Source: a virus | Virus record (IMG/VR): IMGVR_UViG_3300017951_000010 | Coordinates: 27,412-91,411 of that record | DNA length: 64,000 nt | Direction: 5' to 3' (one strand) | Shown here: positions 52,156 through 60,146 of the stretch, piece by piece | How the letters are laid out: each line of letters begins with the position of its first letter | Position numbering within the stretch: the stretch's first letter is position 1 | Program-made: the position numbers and the translations under genes | The notes under the pieces: generated by a model | Database searches by the model: none | Seen by the model: only the letters and a program-made list of their open reading frames with translations | What the model was told of the DNA's origin: nothing

Positions 52156-52706
52156 AGTCCTACCACGTGTTGGGGTGCGGCCCACTGGCCGAGATACAGT
52201 CACACACAATGGACTACATCCACAACAGGAGACCGGAGATGCTGGACGAGAGCGACCTCTGGCACAAGGCCGACACGCCGGAGTTCCTGGGTGCGTGTGC
52301 GCCGTTGGTGCGCTGGACACGTGAACTGGGACTGCGGATCAGGGAAGTGGCCTTCACTGTGTCACACAGCGGCACGGTGGTCAACCCGCACATAGACGAG
52401 GCGCCGGTGCTGGCCAAAGTCAACGTGCCCATACTCAACACCCGACACACCTACAACAGGTGGTACGACGTGCCACAACAGGTCATGCAGGACCCCAGGC
52501 ACAGGCGCACCAACAGTTTTGGGAGATCATACCACAGTTTCCAGGGAGTGGCACTGCGGCAGGTGGATGAACTGGAACTGACGTCACCCGCCGTGTTCAA
52601 CTCCGCCCGGGCACACGACATCGCGTTCACCGAGAGGTCCACTTACCCACGAGTGGTGCTGACCTGCATGTTCCACGATGAACCTAAAAAGTTCCTGGAG
52701 GCATGA
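52152..52706 (+). CDS. Probable 2OG-Fe(II) oxygenase-fold protein
   Basis: 184 residues from a GTG at 52152 that overlaps the previous stop (GTGA). TVVNPHIDEAPVLAKVNVPI (about 75-94) contains an H-x-D pair followed by a jelly-roll strand. FNSARAHDIAFTE (about 150-162) offers a distal His and YPRVVLTCMF the Arg. The arrangement fits an aspartyl-hydroxylase-like or related dioxygenase. It is in the GC-rich segment, coupled to the radical SAM gene, so both may act on the same substrate. Confidence 0.5.
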   Translation: MKSYHVLGCGPLAEIQSHTMDYIHNRRPEMLDESDLWHKADTPEFLGACAPLVRWTRELGLRIREVAFTVSHSGTVVNPHIDEAPVLAKVNVPILNTRHTYNRWYDVPQQVMQDPRHRRTNSFGRSYHSFQGVALRQVDELELTSPAVFNSARAHDIAFTERSTYPRVVLTCMFHDEPKKFLEA

Positions 52707-52713
52707 CCGCTCG

Positions 52714-52720
52714 TAAATAT
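52714..52720 (+). promoter_or_regulatory. Late-promoter-like TAAATAT
   Basis: CGTAAATATTTCC, AT-rich within a GC-rich segment, 6 bases before the ATG at 52727. Confidence 0.5.
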
Positions 52721-52726
52721 TTCCAA

Positions 52727-53236
52727 ATGAAGATAGCCATCACAGGACACAAGAGAGGCATAGGACGTCAGTTGGACCTACAGCTCACGGCACTGGGACA
52801 CCGGGTGGTGGGCATATCGAGGAGCGATGGGGAGAACATCCGCAGGGTGGCGCACACCGCTACACTGATAGAGGACTGTGACATGTTCATCAACAACGCC
52901 GTGAGTGCCTACGCCCAGACCGAGTTGCTGTTCGAGGTGTGGCACAGGTGGGCAGAGCTCAAGGAGGCGCACCACATCTGGAACATATCCACGAGGCTGT
53001 GCCTGGAGACACAGGACAGGCAGATCAATGGTCTTACCATGCGGGAGAGCATGGAGTACAGGAATCGCAAGATGAGCCTGGAACTGGCACACAGTCAACT
53101 GGCCGCGCAGGCCAGCAACATAAAGATGAAATTAATCAGGCCACCGGGCGTGAGGACCCAGGCGTTCAGTGATCCCAATGGCCTGTCCGCGGAGGAATAC
53201 GTGCATGGACTCCTGGAGGAGCAGGGACTCAAATGA
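52727..53236 (+). CDS. Short-chain dehydrogenase/reductase-like protein
   Basis: 169 residues from the ATG at 52727; an ATG at 52703 overlapping the upstream stop is the alternative. IAITGHKRGIGRQL (3-16) is the TGxxxGIG cofactor loop. CDMFINNAV (about 53-61) is the NNAG-like block. EYRNRK has the Y-x3-K active site. The protein is short for an SDR (usual 250). Its role may be oxidation or reduction of a sugar or peptide product of neighbouring enzymes; this is inference. Confidence 0.65.
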   Translation: MKIAITGHKRGIGRQLDLQLTALGHRVVGISRSDGENIRRVAHTATLIEDCDMFINNAVSAYAQTELLFEVWHRWAELKEAHHIWNISTRLCLETQDRQINGLTMRESMEYRNRKMSLELAHSQLAAQASNIKMKLIRPPGVRTQAFSDPNGLSAEEYVHGLLEEQGLK

Positions 53237-54375
53237 AGCCAAAACAGATACTGATGAACAAGAGCTTCTGTCCGTTGCCCTGGACAGGTTTCATAGTGCA
53301 ACAGAACGGTGACGTCAAGAACTGCGTGTTGGCCAAGAAGACTCTGGGCAACCTGCGTGAACGCACAGTGCAGGAGATAATGTCCGGTGCCGAGAACACC
53401 GAGATAAAGGAACAGATGCTTTCGGACAGCAAACCCTCCAGTTGCGAAGGCTGTCACAGGCTCGAGCAGGGAAAGAGCAACCTCGACATCATAAGCCAGA
53501 GGCTGTACTACATCAAGGAACTGCGAGACGTGGATCCCGAGTTGTACGACCAGTTGTCCAATTTCAATCTGCACACAGTGGACATACGTTGGACCAACCA
53601 ATGCAACCAGGCCTGCGTGTATTGTGGTCCACACAACAGCACACTATGGGAGAAAGAGGTCGGCGCATCTGAAGTCATGTCATTGGAATCAAAAAAGGCA
53701 CTGAGGGATTACATTTTCCAAAACGTCTCACAGTTGAAGAACGTATACCTAGCGGGCGGTGAGCCCACCCTCATGAACGAGAACATCGCGTTCCTCAAAC
53801 TGCTGTTAGAGAGAAACCCAAAGGTGCACCTGCGTGTCAACACCAACCTCAGCAACATCCAGACTAAAGTTGCACGCCTAATAATGCAATTTGAAAACGT
53901 GCATTGGATTGTCAGCGTGGAGTCCACAGGCGACCATTACGATTACATTAGGTATGGCGGCAGTTGGCAGAGGCTGGTGGACAACATCAGTACCGTCAGG
54001 TTGGTACCGGGTCACAAGGTCAGTTTCAACATGCTATACTGCATACTCAACCACAAAGAGATATTCAACTGCATTGACTTCCTGGTGTCAATGGGCTTCC
54101 ATAATAACAGTTTTGTTGTGGGTCCTGTAATTGGACCACGTTGGCTTAACATAAGAAACCTGCCTGCAAAGAAACTGGAATGGTGCAAGAGCGAGTTACA
54201 GCAACGCATAGAAAAAAAGCCTGGCTTCCTGTTAGAGGACGGCCTACGCAATCTCTGGTCATACCTTGACGAGGCGTTTGCACCAGACCTGGATGAGTCA
54301 TTCCGCAGGCTGAGGGAAATAGACCAAAGAAGAGGATTAGATTCAAAAAAAGTGATACCAGAACTTTATGATTAA
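53233..54375 (+). CDS. Radical SAM enzyme with N-terminal twitch-like domain
   Basis: 380 residues, ATGA-coupled. The N-terminal domain has FCPLPWTGFIVQQNGDVKNC (about 13-32), GNLRERTVQEIMSG and CEGCHRLE (about 75-82): a twitch/SPASM-like cluster domain before the core. The core is CNQACVYC (about 122-129), AGGEPTLMN (about 174-182) and IVSVESTGDHYDYIRYGG (in part). Composition falls from GC-rich at the 5' end to ordinary toward the 3' end, so the segment border lies inside this gene. Peptide modification is the usual role of such architecture. Confidence 0.82.
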   Translation: MKPKQILMNKSFCPLPWTGFIVQQNGDVKNCVLAKKTLGNLRERTVQEIMSGAENTEIKEQMLSDSKPSSCEGCHRLEQGKSNLDIISQRLYYIKELRDVDPELYDQLSNFNLHTVDIRWTNQCNQACVYCGPHNSTLWEKEVGASEVMSLESKKALRDYIFQNVSQLKNVYLAGGEPTLMNENIAFLKLLLERNPKVHLRVNTNLSNIQTKVARLIMQFENVHWIVSVESTGDHYDYIRYGGSWQRLVDNISTVRLVPGHKVSFNMLYCILNHKEIFNCIDFLVSMGFHNNSFVVGPVIGPRWLNIRNLPAKKLEWCKSELQQRIEKKPGFLLEDGLRNLWSYLDEAFAPDLDESFRRLREIDQRRGLDSKKVIPELYD

Positions 54376-54886
54376 AATAACAAAAATCAGAGACGAATAC
54401 GTCTTCCCAATATTTAAGAATGGCTATACTAGCATCAGAAACCATGCAGACCAGAACAGATGCAGATGGTTTATCAACGAGCAGTGCAGACGGGCAGACA
54501 CCATCACTGTGATAATCAGAGAACCAAGGCAACGTTACATATCTGGGGTGCATACGGTTGTAGAACTTCTGCGCCGTAAACACAAAAACATCGACCACGA
54601 GACAGTTGTGACCCTCATTGAAAATTACAATTTCTCCAACGAACATTTCCAACCACAATGGGCCTGGATGCTTAGGCTGAAAGAATATTTCAGTGGCAAC
54701 ATCAAATTGGAGGGAATGGTACATCTAGACCACTTGACTGGACTACACGACGGTCCCTTCATCCCAGAGATGACCAACGCCCAGAGAAAAATACTAGAGG
54801 CAATGACGCCACCGGATCTATCCAATGACTACAAACTCTACAGACAGATAGGCACAACAGGGAGTATAGCAGATGTATTGTCCTAG
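54368..54886 (+). CDS. Sulfotransferase-like protein
   Basis: 172 residues. YVFPIFKNGYTSIRNH (11-26) resembles the PAPS loop (PKNACTS type). ITVIIREPRQRYISGVH (about 46-62) is the R-x-P...RFxSG block that binds the 3'-phosphate. HFQPQW follows at about 96-101. It looks like a compact member of the carbohydrate sulfotransferase superfamily. It lies between two radical SAM genes, overlapping both, and so belongs to the same operon. Confidence 0.65.
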   Translation: MIKITKIRDEYVFPIFKNGYTSIRNHADQNRCRWFINEQCRRADTITVIIREPRQRYISGVHTVVELLRRKHKNIDHETVVTLIENYNFSNEHFQPQWAWMLRLKEYFSGNIKLEGMVHLDHLTGLHDGPFIPEMTNAQRKILEAMTPPDLSNDYKLYRQIGTTGSIADVLS

Positions 54887-55892
54887 ATTGGACCATTTTG
54901 TGAGGCTAAACGCGGATGGCAGTGTGGGCAGATGTGGACACATGATAAATCCAAAGGGATTCGACACAATCGATCAGTTAGACTCTAGCGAATGGTTGCA
55001 TGGCATCAAAGAAAAGGTCAACAACAACGAATGGCCCAGCGAGTGTGAACGTTGCAAGTTGTCTGAGGAAACCACACGTGAAAGTATCAGGACAAAGAGC
55101 ATAGAGAGACACAAGATACTGCACCCTTTGAACAACAGGTATCTAGTTGTTGGGGGTGTGCTAGACAACGTCTGTAACAGTGCGTGCCAGACCTGTAACT
55201 CAAAGCTCAGCACCAAGATAGGAAGCCTAGAGTCAAAAGATTACCCCAGAGTAGACAACTATGTGAGGTTCTGGGAACTGCCGCAGGATCGGATACTGGA
55301 GGTCGACGTGAACGGTGGTGAGCCTACCGCTAGCAAGAACTACAAAAAGATACTCGCCAAACTTCCACCTAACACCAAAATACTCCGCATGAACACCAAC
55401 GGTTCGCGAATGATACCAGAGCTTTTAGATGTACTGAACAGTGGCATAATGGCCATAGTTACTCTCAGCCTTGACGGCTGTGGAGAAACCCATGACTACG
55501 TAAGATGGCCTATAAAATGGGATGGCTACACAAAGACAGTAAGAAAATATTTAGAGCTGAGGGAAAGATTTCCTTTGCTAAAACTTAACACATGGACCAC
55601 GGTGAGTTGTCTTAACATAAACAATTTGCCAGACATTATCAGGTTCACACAGCAAAATGGTCTAGACCATGCGTGGGCATTCCTCAATGCACCCGACGTG
55701 CTGAATGTGAAATACAGCAACCGGTACACGAAGAGAGCCAAACAGGCTTTTGCAAATTCAGACATTGAACAACTGCAAGAAATATCCAACACTCTGGCAA
55801 CACAAGAAGACAACGAAGAAGCACTGCAAAACTTTGTGCAAAGGCAAGACGCCTTGCGGGGTATATCAATTAAAGATTATAAACTTTCATAA
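54873..55892 (+). CDS. Radical SAM enzyme with N-terminal twitch-like domain
   Basis: 339 residues. The N-terminus has YCPRLDHFVRLNADGSVGRC (2-21) and CERCKLSE (about 54-61), the third twitch-like arrangement in this cluster. The core is VCNSACQTCNSK (C-x3-C-x2-C, about 106-117), NGGEPTASKNY (about 146-156) and TLSLDGCGETHDYVRWP. It is related to the two previous enzymes but has its own linker lengths. It converges on another radical SAM gene with a 23-base overlap. Confidence 0.85.
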   Translation: MYCPRLDHFVRLNADGSVGRCGHMINPKGFDTIDQLDSSEWLHGIKEKVNNNEWPSECERCKLSEETTRESIRTKSIERHKILHPLNNRYLVVGGVLDNVCNSACQTCNSKLSTKIGSLESKDYPRVDNYVRFWELPQDRILEVDVNGGEPTASKNYKKILAKLPPNTKILRMNTNGSRMIPELLDVLNSGIMAIVTLSLDGCGETHDYVRWPIKWDGYTKTVRKYLELRERFPLLKLNTWTTVSCLNINNLPDIIRFTQQNGLDHAWAFLNAPDVLNVKYSNRYTKRAKQAFANSDIEQLQEISNTLATQEDNEEALQNFVQRQDALRGISIKDYKLS

Positions 55893-56952
55893 CCTTTTTG
55901 AGTTCGTCGATCGATGTGGACTTTGGCGCACATATGCCACAGATGCATGTTTTCTGAACACATGTCAAATAGGTGTTAGAATCATTTTCAAGTTTACTCT
56001 TAAGGCTACTGATGTAATCATCCATTGTGTCAGATGTGGCAAGTGCTCCTAACTTACCATCAAGGGTAACCCTGCAATCCTTGTTGGTGTAAAAACTTTT
56101 CGTGTGCGAATCGGCCATCAGGAAAAACTGGTTTGCGGAACAATTGAAACCAACATAACTGTTATTTGGCTGAGGTACAAACTTGGCCGGGTGCTTGAAA
56201 TCTCTGTTGATGCACATCAGTCTCTCTCCACAACATGCTCTGCCTCTACGAATAATTTCCACGTTCTGCATTTTATCTGTCAACTCTTTGCTCAGCCTCG
56301 GCCAGAACTTTCGGAGGTCGTCGAAGTGTTCTTCGGTATAGTTGCCTGTTGGTCCATCGACAAGTTTTGGTTGAATGTTGTAACCTTTCTTCTGCATGAA
56401 CTTCAACATGTACACGCACTCCTGCCAGTTTTTGGGATACATGACAACTATTCCACCATACCGTTTTCCAGATTTATGGGTAACTTCAAGATTACGCAAA
56501 AAATTTTCTTTCAACTTGCCTGGCCCTTCTGTGTGATAACTGAACTGGACATATTCTAAATGTTTTACGACTTCTTTCCATTTGTCTTCTTTGCAAGATG
56601 CGTTTGTTGTCAGTAAACGTGTCAATGACCATTTGTGTGAATACTTTTTGTAAAGTTCTGAACTTTCTTTCAACAAATAAACTATGTCGGGATGATACAA
56701 GGCCTCGCCACCATAAATGTTCAAAGTGGCCGATCTTAATCGTGGCTTCTTCACGTCCATCACCGTGTCTATGTAGCTCATGGCCTGTCCCAGCATCGTG
56801 AGGCAGAGTTCCTTGTCGGGGTGAGCCTGTCTGTTATCGTGTCCACCACAATACGTGCAATCGTAATTACACTTCATGGTTACTCGCCAATCACAAAGGA
56901 AACCCATTTTGTGTTTTGGTGATGCGTAAGGTTCTAGTGTTTTGATCTGCAT
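55870..56952 (-). CDS. Radical SAM enzyme with C-terminal cysteine cluster
   Basis: 360 residues. The core motif CNYDCTYCGGHDNR (about 28-41) is near the N-terminus, with YGGEALYHPD (about 79-88) as the SAM loop. The C-terminus ends with CVQKTCICGICAPK (about 332-345), a SPASM-like cluster. AGGHDNR after the last Cys resembles the start of AdoMet-dependent peptide maturases. Unlike the three plus-strand enzymes the extra Cys are at the C-terminus, so it is a separate lineage. Confidence 0.82.
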   Translation of the reverse strand: MQIKTLEPYASPKHKMGFLCDWRVTMKCNYDCTYCGGHDNRQAHPDKELCLTMLGQAMSYIDTVMDVKKPRLRSATLNIYGGEALYHPDIVYLLKESSELYKKYSHKWSLTRLLTTNASCKEDKWKEVVKHLEYVQFSYHTEGPGKLKENFLRNLEVTHKSGKRYGGIVVMYPKNWQECVYMLKFMQKKGYNIQPKLVDGPTGNYTEEHFDDLRKFWPRLSKELTDKMQNVEIIRRGRACCGERLMCINRDFKHPAKFVPQPNNSYVGFNCSANQFFLMADSHTKSFYTNKDCRVTLDGKLGALATSDTMDDYISSLKSKLENDSNTYLTCVQKTCICGICAPKSTSIDELKKVMKVYNL

Positions 56953-56959
56953 GTCGTAA

Positions 56960-57679
56960 TTATTTCAACTTATTACCAAATTTTTCAATAAAGAGTTTTG
57001 CGAACCTTTCGTGATGTTCGACACCGTAGTGTAGGCCATCGTTCGCGAGACTTGGTTCATTGGTCAGTTTGCGTTGTTGAAACTTGTCCCAGTAGGGCCA
57101 ACAGTTCTTGATGGTGTAATGTTCTAGAACATTCAGGCCTTTAATGTGTTCATGATAAGAGTCCTGTGCAAAACAATGAAAAGTTTTACATTGATTCTTT
57201 TCGGCAAACTTCTCAACAAAAAATACATTTTTAAGAAAATTGTTTTTATCAGTGTGCTCGTTCTCATGTTTGAGTTCCTCGTCATAACTCATCTGACTCT
57301 GGGCGTAGGTATGCAACTTTTCTCTACGACTCCAGAAAGGCCAACACACAATTATTATCCTAGGATCTAATAGTTTTTCACAACCATACAATATCCTTAC
57401 CAACTTGTCGGCACTAGCACCAGGCTGTCCAAGATTCCAGTATCTCAGTCTTTCAGTGTTGTGTTGTGATAGGAAGTGTACCCAGTGTTCGTTGTCAGCG
57501 TTGCCTTGTCCAAATGTATGACTACATCCTAGCACCACTACGTTCTTCTTACCGGAAGGCATCGGCTCCCATTCAGGACACCTGTATCCGTGAGAGTTTA
57601 CTTTGTAGTCCTTCAATGGAGATTTATCCAACGCTACGCTAACTGGCAGTTCTCTATCACCGTAATATCCAAACTTCAT
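56960..57679 (-). CDS. SGNH-like hydrolase
   Basis: 239 residues. VVVLGCSHTFGQGNADNEHW (about 47-66) holds the block I GCSHTFG with Ser nucleophile. WNLGQPGASADKL is block II. NDGLHYGVEHHERFA (about 214-228) supplies the Asp-x-x-His pair. IIVCWPFWSRREK lies in the middle. This GCSHTFG-type subfamily is common in marine phages. It is TAATG-coupled to the small gene upstream and 8 bases from the radical SAM gene downstream. Confidence 0.75.
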   Translation of the reverse strand: MKFGYYGDRELPVSVALDKSPLKDYKVNSHGYRCPEWEPMPSGKKNVVVLGCSHTFGQGNADNEHWVHFLSQHNTERLRYWNLGQPGASADKLVRILYGCEKLLDPRIIIVCWPFWSRREKLHTYAQSQMSYDEELKHENEHTDKNNFLKNVFFVEKFAEKNQCKTFHCFAQDSYHEHIKGLNVLEHYTIKNCWPYWDKFQQRKLTNEPSLANDGLHYGVEHHERFAKLFIEKFGNKLK

Positions 57680-57981
57680 TATGTGCTTCCTTTCGACAGC
57701 ATCATCTGTTGTTTGATCTTCATGCTGATGTACAGTTCCATGAACCCCATCCTGCCCTTTCGCCCGAACATGTCGGGATACTTCAGTTTGCCCACCATCA
57801 GGTGTTTCTCTTCCGCGTAGCAGTCCAACACGTTGGTTTTCTTGCGATACACAAATTTCAGTGCCTTGCGTTCGGCAAGATATCCCATCAAAGGAGACTC
57901 TTTCCTTAGAAGGTGCTTGGCCACATATGGTGGCACCTGTTGCATGTTTTCTTTGAGCTTGATCGAATAAAAGCGTTTCAC
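57679..57981 (-). CDS. Small basic unknown protein
   Basis: 100 residues from a GTG at 57981, or 88 from the ATG at 57945. The sequence is basic, with VPPYVAKHLLRKESPLMGYLAER and FGRKGRMGFMELYISMKIKQQ. No family is recognised. Its stop overlaps the SGNH start (TAATG). It follows the tRNA cluster by 20 bases. Confidence 0.45.
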   Translation of the reverse strand: MKRFYSIKLKENMQQVPPYVAKHLLRKESPLMGYLAERKALKFVYRKKTNVLDCYAEEKHLMVGKLKYPDMFGRKGRMGFMELYISMKIKQQMMLSKGST

Positions 57982-58001
57982 ACAGTTAATTATTGTGCAA
58001 T

Positions 58002-58078
58002 TGGTGGACCGGAAAGGATTCGAACCTATGGCCTTGAGTTCCGCAAACTCACGCTCTATCCAACTGAGCTACCGGTCC
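58002..58078 (-). tRNA. tRNA-Arg (anticodon GCG)
   Basis: 77 bases including encoded CCA. The acceptor stem GGACCGG/CCGGTCC is perfect with discriminator A. D-arm GCTC/GAGC, anticodon stem TGAGT/ACTCA and loop TTGCGGA give anticodon GCG. The T-loop is TTCGAAT, with one T-T mismatch in the T-stem. It reads CGC/CGT codons. Confidence 0.9.
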
Positions 58079-58083
58079 ATTAA

Positions 58084-58160
58084 TGGCCTCCGGGGAGGGA
58101 TTCGAACCCCCGACCCCAAGTTTAGGAAACTCGTATTCTATCCAACTGAACTACCCGGAG
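58084..58160 (-). tRNA. tRNA-Arg (anticodon CCT)
   Basis: 77 bases including encoded CCA. Acceptor stem CTCCGGG/CCCGGAG with discriminator G. Anticodon stem CGAGT/ACTTG and loop TTCCTAA give anticodon CCT, which reads AGG. AGG is frequent in the surrounding genes. T-loop TTCGAAT. Confidence 0.9.
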
Positions 58161-58168
58161 GTCTCGTG

Positions 58169-58242
58169 TGGTGGAGGATAGGAGAGTCGAACTCCTGACT
58201 CATCCATGCCATGGATGCGTGATCCCACTTCACCAATCCCCC
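58169..58242 (-). tRNA. tRNA-Ala (anticodon GGC)
   Basis: 74 bases including encoded CCA. Acceptor GGGGGAT/ATCCTCC has a G3-T70 pair, the alanine identity element. Anticodon stem CATCC/GGATG with loop ATGGCAT gives GGC, reading GCC/GCT. T-loop TTCGACT. Confidence 0.88.
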
Positions 58243-58314
58243 AAAATGACCAATCACATGCGCGACCAATGACTTTTTTGGTGTATATGGTAATTCTGGC
58301 ATAATTGGTTCAAA

Positions 58315-58390
58315 TGGTGCCGCTTCACGGATTCGAACCGCGGACCTACTGATTACAAATCAGTTGCTCTACCAACTGAGCTAAAGCGGC
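58315..58390 (-). tRNA. tRNA-Thr (anticodon TGT)
   Basis: 76 bases including encoded CCA. Acceptor GCCGCTT/AAGCGGC with discriminator A. Anticodon stem ACTGA/TCAGT and loop TTTGTAA give TGT, reading ACA, a codon used heavily in the phage genes. T-loop TTCGAAT. A TATATT element about 10 bases upstream on the minus strand may be its promoter. Confidence 0.92.
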
Positions 58391-58494
58391 ATCACATGTA
58401 ATATAGTACACTATAAACACGCAATAGTCTACCTGTTAAACGCACACAGAAGCACGTACACGCATGGTAAAGCCACACATGGACTACTTGTCTA

Positions 58495-59292
58495 TTATCG
58501 CTTTCGCATGCCGTTAAACACAGTGATTTTCAGTTTGGAGTTGTCTGAATCGATGGATTTAAATGTATCAAAGTCAATGTTTAATTTTTCCAATAACTTG
58601 GTCATTGCTTTGACATCTTTTGGTAAGCACATGCCTCCATAACCTTTGAGATTCTCATTTACATCTAGGTAGGTGTCTTTACATCTACCAAACTTGACAA
58701 ATGCATCTTTCACGGCAGTGTAATCACAATCCAATCTACCACACACCTCATGCATGATGTTTGCAAATATGATCTTGTATGCGGCGAACACGTTGTTATA
58801 ATATTTCAATATCTCCGCTTCCGTGGGTTTCAATCTCACAGTTTCCTTTGGATAGTGACCGTGTGCTTCAACAAGTTTTTCGAACACAAACTTGTCATGT
58901 GTTCCCACAGCCAGTAGGTTGTGATTGTTTATAAAGTCGTCCGCGGCACAACGTTCTCGCAGAAACTCTGGCACGAAACACAACGTCAGATCATTAAACT
59001 CATTGATTGCTTTTTGAGTGAAGCCACACTCCACTGTGCTTTTGATTGCCACTATTCCTTTATATTCGTTGGCAGATAATTCTTTGAGCACACTAGTGAT
59101 GATGGTTGTGTCACAACTGCCGTCGTCCCCTTGGGGCGTAGGCACACACAGAAACACAATCTCGCTTGGGATGATATCCTTAATTGTGCTGTTTAGTTTG
59201 AGGTCATGGCAAAATATTTCGTGTCCTAATTTTTCAAACCCTGTGTTGATTGCGGACCCAACAACACCTAATCCAACAATGCCTATCTTCAT
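58495..59292 (-). CDS. UDP-glucose/GDP-mannose dehydrogenase-like enzyme, shortened
   Basis: 265 residues against the usual 390-450. The NAD loop is GIVGLGVVGSA (4-14). VPTPQGDDGS (50-59), IKSTVECG and VPEFLRER (107-114) are dehydrogenase-family blocks. AEILKYYNN has the active-site Lys163 and GYGGMCLPKD the catalytic Cys222. The C-terminal UDP-binding domain is missing, so it may use another nucleotide sugar or depend on a partner. It would oxidise the 6-hydroxyl to a uronate. It overlaps the epimerase gene by 4 bases. Confidence 0.8.
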   Translation of the reverse strand: MKIGIVGLGVVGSAINTGFEKLGHEIFCHDLKLNSTIKDIIPSEIVFLCVPTPQGDDGSCDTTIITSVLKELSANEYKGIVAIKSTVECGFTQKAINEFNDLTLCFVPEFLRERCAADDFINNHNLLAVGTHDKFVFEKLVEAHGHYPKETVRLKPTEAEILKYYNNVFAAYKIIFANIMHEVCGRLDCDYTAVKDAFVKFGRCKDTYLDVNENLKGYGGMCLPKDVKAMTKLLEKLNIDFDTFKSIDSDNSKLKITVFNGMRKR

Positions 59293-60146
59293 AGCAACGA
59301 CTCCACTGTTTCTTTCATGCCATCACGGAGAGTGGTGTATCTTTCAAAACCGGTCAGGTCTTTGAGCAGGCTAGTGTCGGGACATCTTCTTAAAACAGAC
59401 CCTCTGGGTCCTTCTCGTATTTCCAACAGTGTTGGATCAACGCCCATAATGTCCATTATGCATTTGGCAACGTCCTCTATCTTTATCTCTTCCTGTTTGC
59501 CAACGTTCACTATCTTGTCATTGGCGTGCAACACTAAATTGTGAGTCATGGCGACAGCATCATCCACGTAACAGAAACTTCTTGTATCGTTTCCTTTGAT
59601 GTAGTACTCACCCTGCTTTGCTCTCTCAACGAACTCACTTATGAAATGATCCCGTTGTCCGGGGCCGTACACATTGAAATACCTTATGATCAACCAGTGT
59701 GTAGAAAGATTGGATATCAAATTTTCTCCTAACGCTTTTGGAATGCTGTAACTCCACCTAGGGTTCATGATGTCATCAAACATAATAGGGACTTGTTCGT
59801 CGGTTGGCACATCATAAAGACCCTTGTCCACCGCACCATTAAATATTTCACACGTGCTGGTGAAAACTATTTTGGTGGGTGAGTCCTTGTAACGTTCAAC
59901 AATGTGCATGGTAGGCAATGTGTTGTTCATTGTTACTTCTGTTGGTGTTTCATAAAAAAGCCTTGTGCCGTTTGTTGCCGCCATGTGTACAATGACGTCA
60001 CAGTCTGGCATGTTGTCCACAACAGACTTGTCCTTGAGGTCTTGTCCGTCTGCTAGATCATAAGTTGTTACGTCATGCTTGTCCTTGATGTGATTTAGAT
60101 AATGACTGCCAATAAACCCTTTATGGCCAGTGAGAACTATTCTCAT
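59289..60146 (-). CDS. NAD-dependent sugar epimerase/dehydratase (extended SDR)
   Basis: 285 residues. TGHKGFIGSHYL (6-17) is the NAD loop. VHMAATNG, then FTSTCEIFN with the catalytic Ser/Thr (about 93-101) and WSYSIPK with Y-x3-K (about 130-136). RYFNVYGPGQ and RSFCYVDDA are family blocks. Close functional relatives are UDP-glucose 4-epimerases and UDP-glucuronate decarboxylases. Coupled to the dehydrogenase and a transferase, it forms a three-gene operon for one nucleotide sugar. Confidence 0.82.
   Translation of the reverse strand: MRIVLTGHKGFIGSHYLNHIKDKHDVTTYDLADGQDLKDKSVVDNMPDCDVIVHMAATNGTRLFYETPTEVTMNNTLPTMHIVERYKDSPTKIVFTSTCEIFNGAVDKGLYDVPTDEQVPIMFDDIMNPRWSYSIPKALGENLISNLSTHWLIIRYFNVYGPGQRDHFISEFVERAKQGEYYIKGNDTRSFCYVDDAVAMTHNLVLHANDKIVNVGKQEEIKIEDVAKCIMDIMGVDPTLLEIREGPRGSVLRRCPDTSLLKDLTGFERYTTLRDGMKETVESLL

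Noticed and set aside
51403-52320. 305-codon open frame on the minus strand
   Set aside because: It is antisense to the radical SAM and oxygenase genes in GC-rich DNA, where long shadow frames are common. The product is His/Leu/Arg-rich without domain pattern.
58243-58314. Possible fifth tRNA between the Ala and Thr tRNAs
   Set aside because: A GGTTCAAA-like string is present but no acceptor or anticodon stem can be folded.
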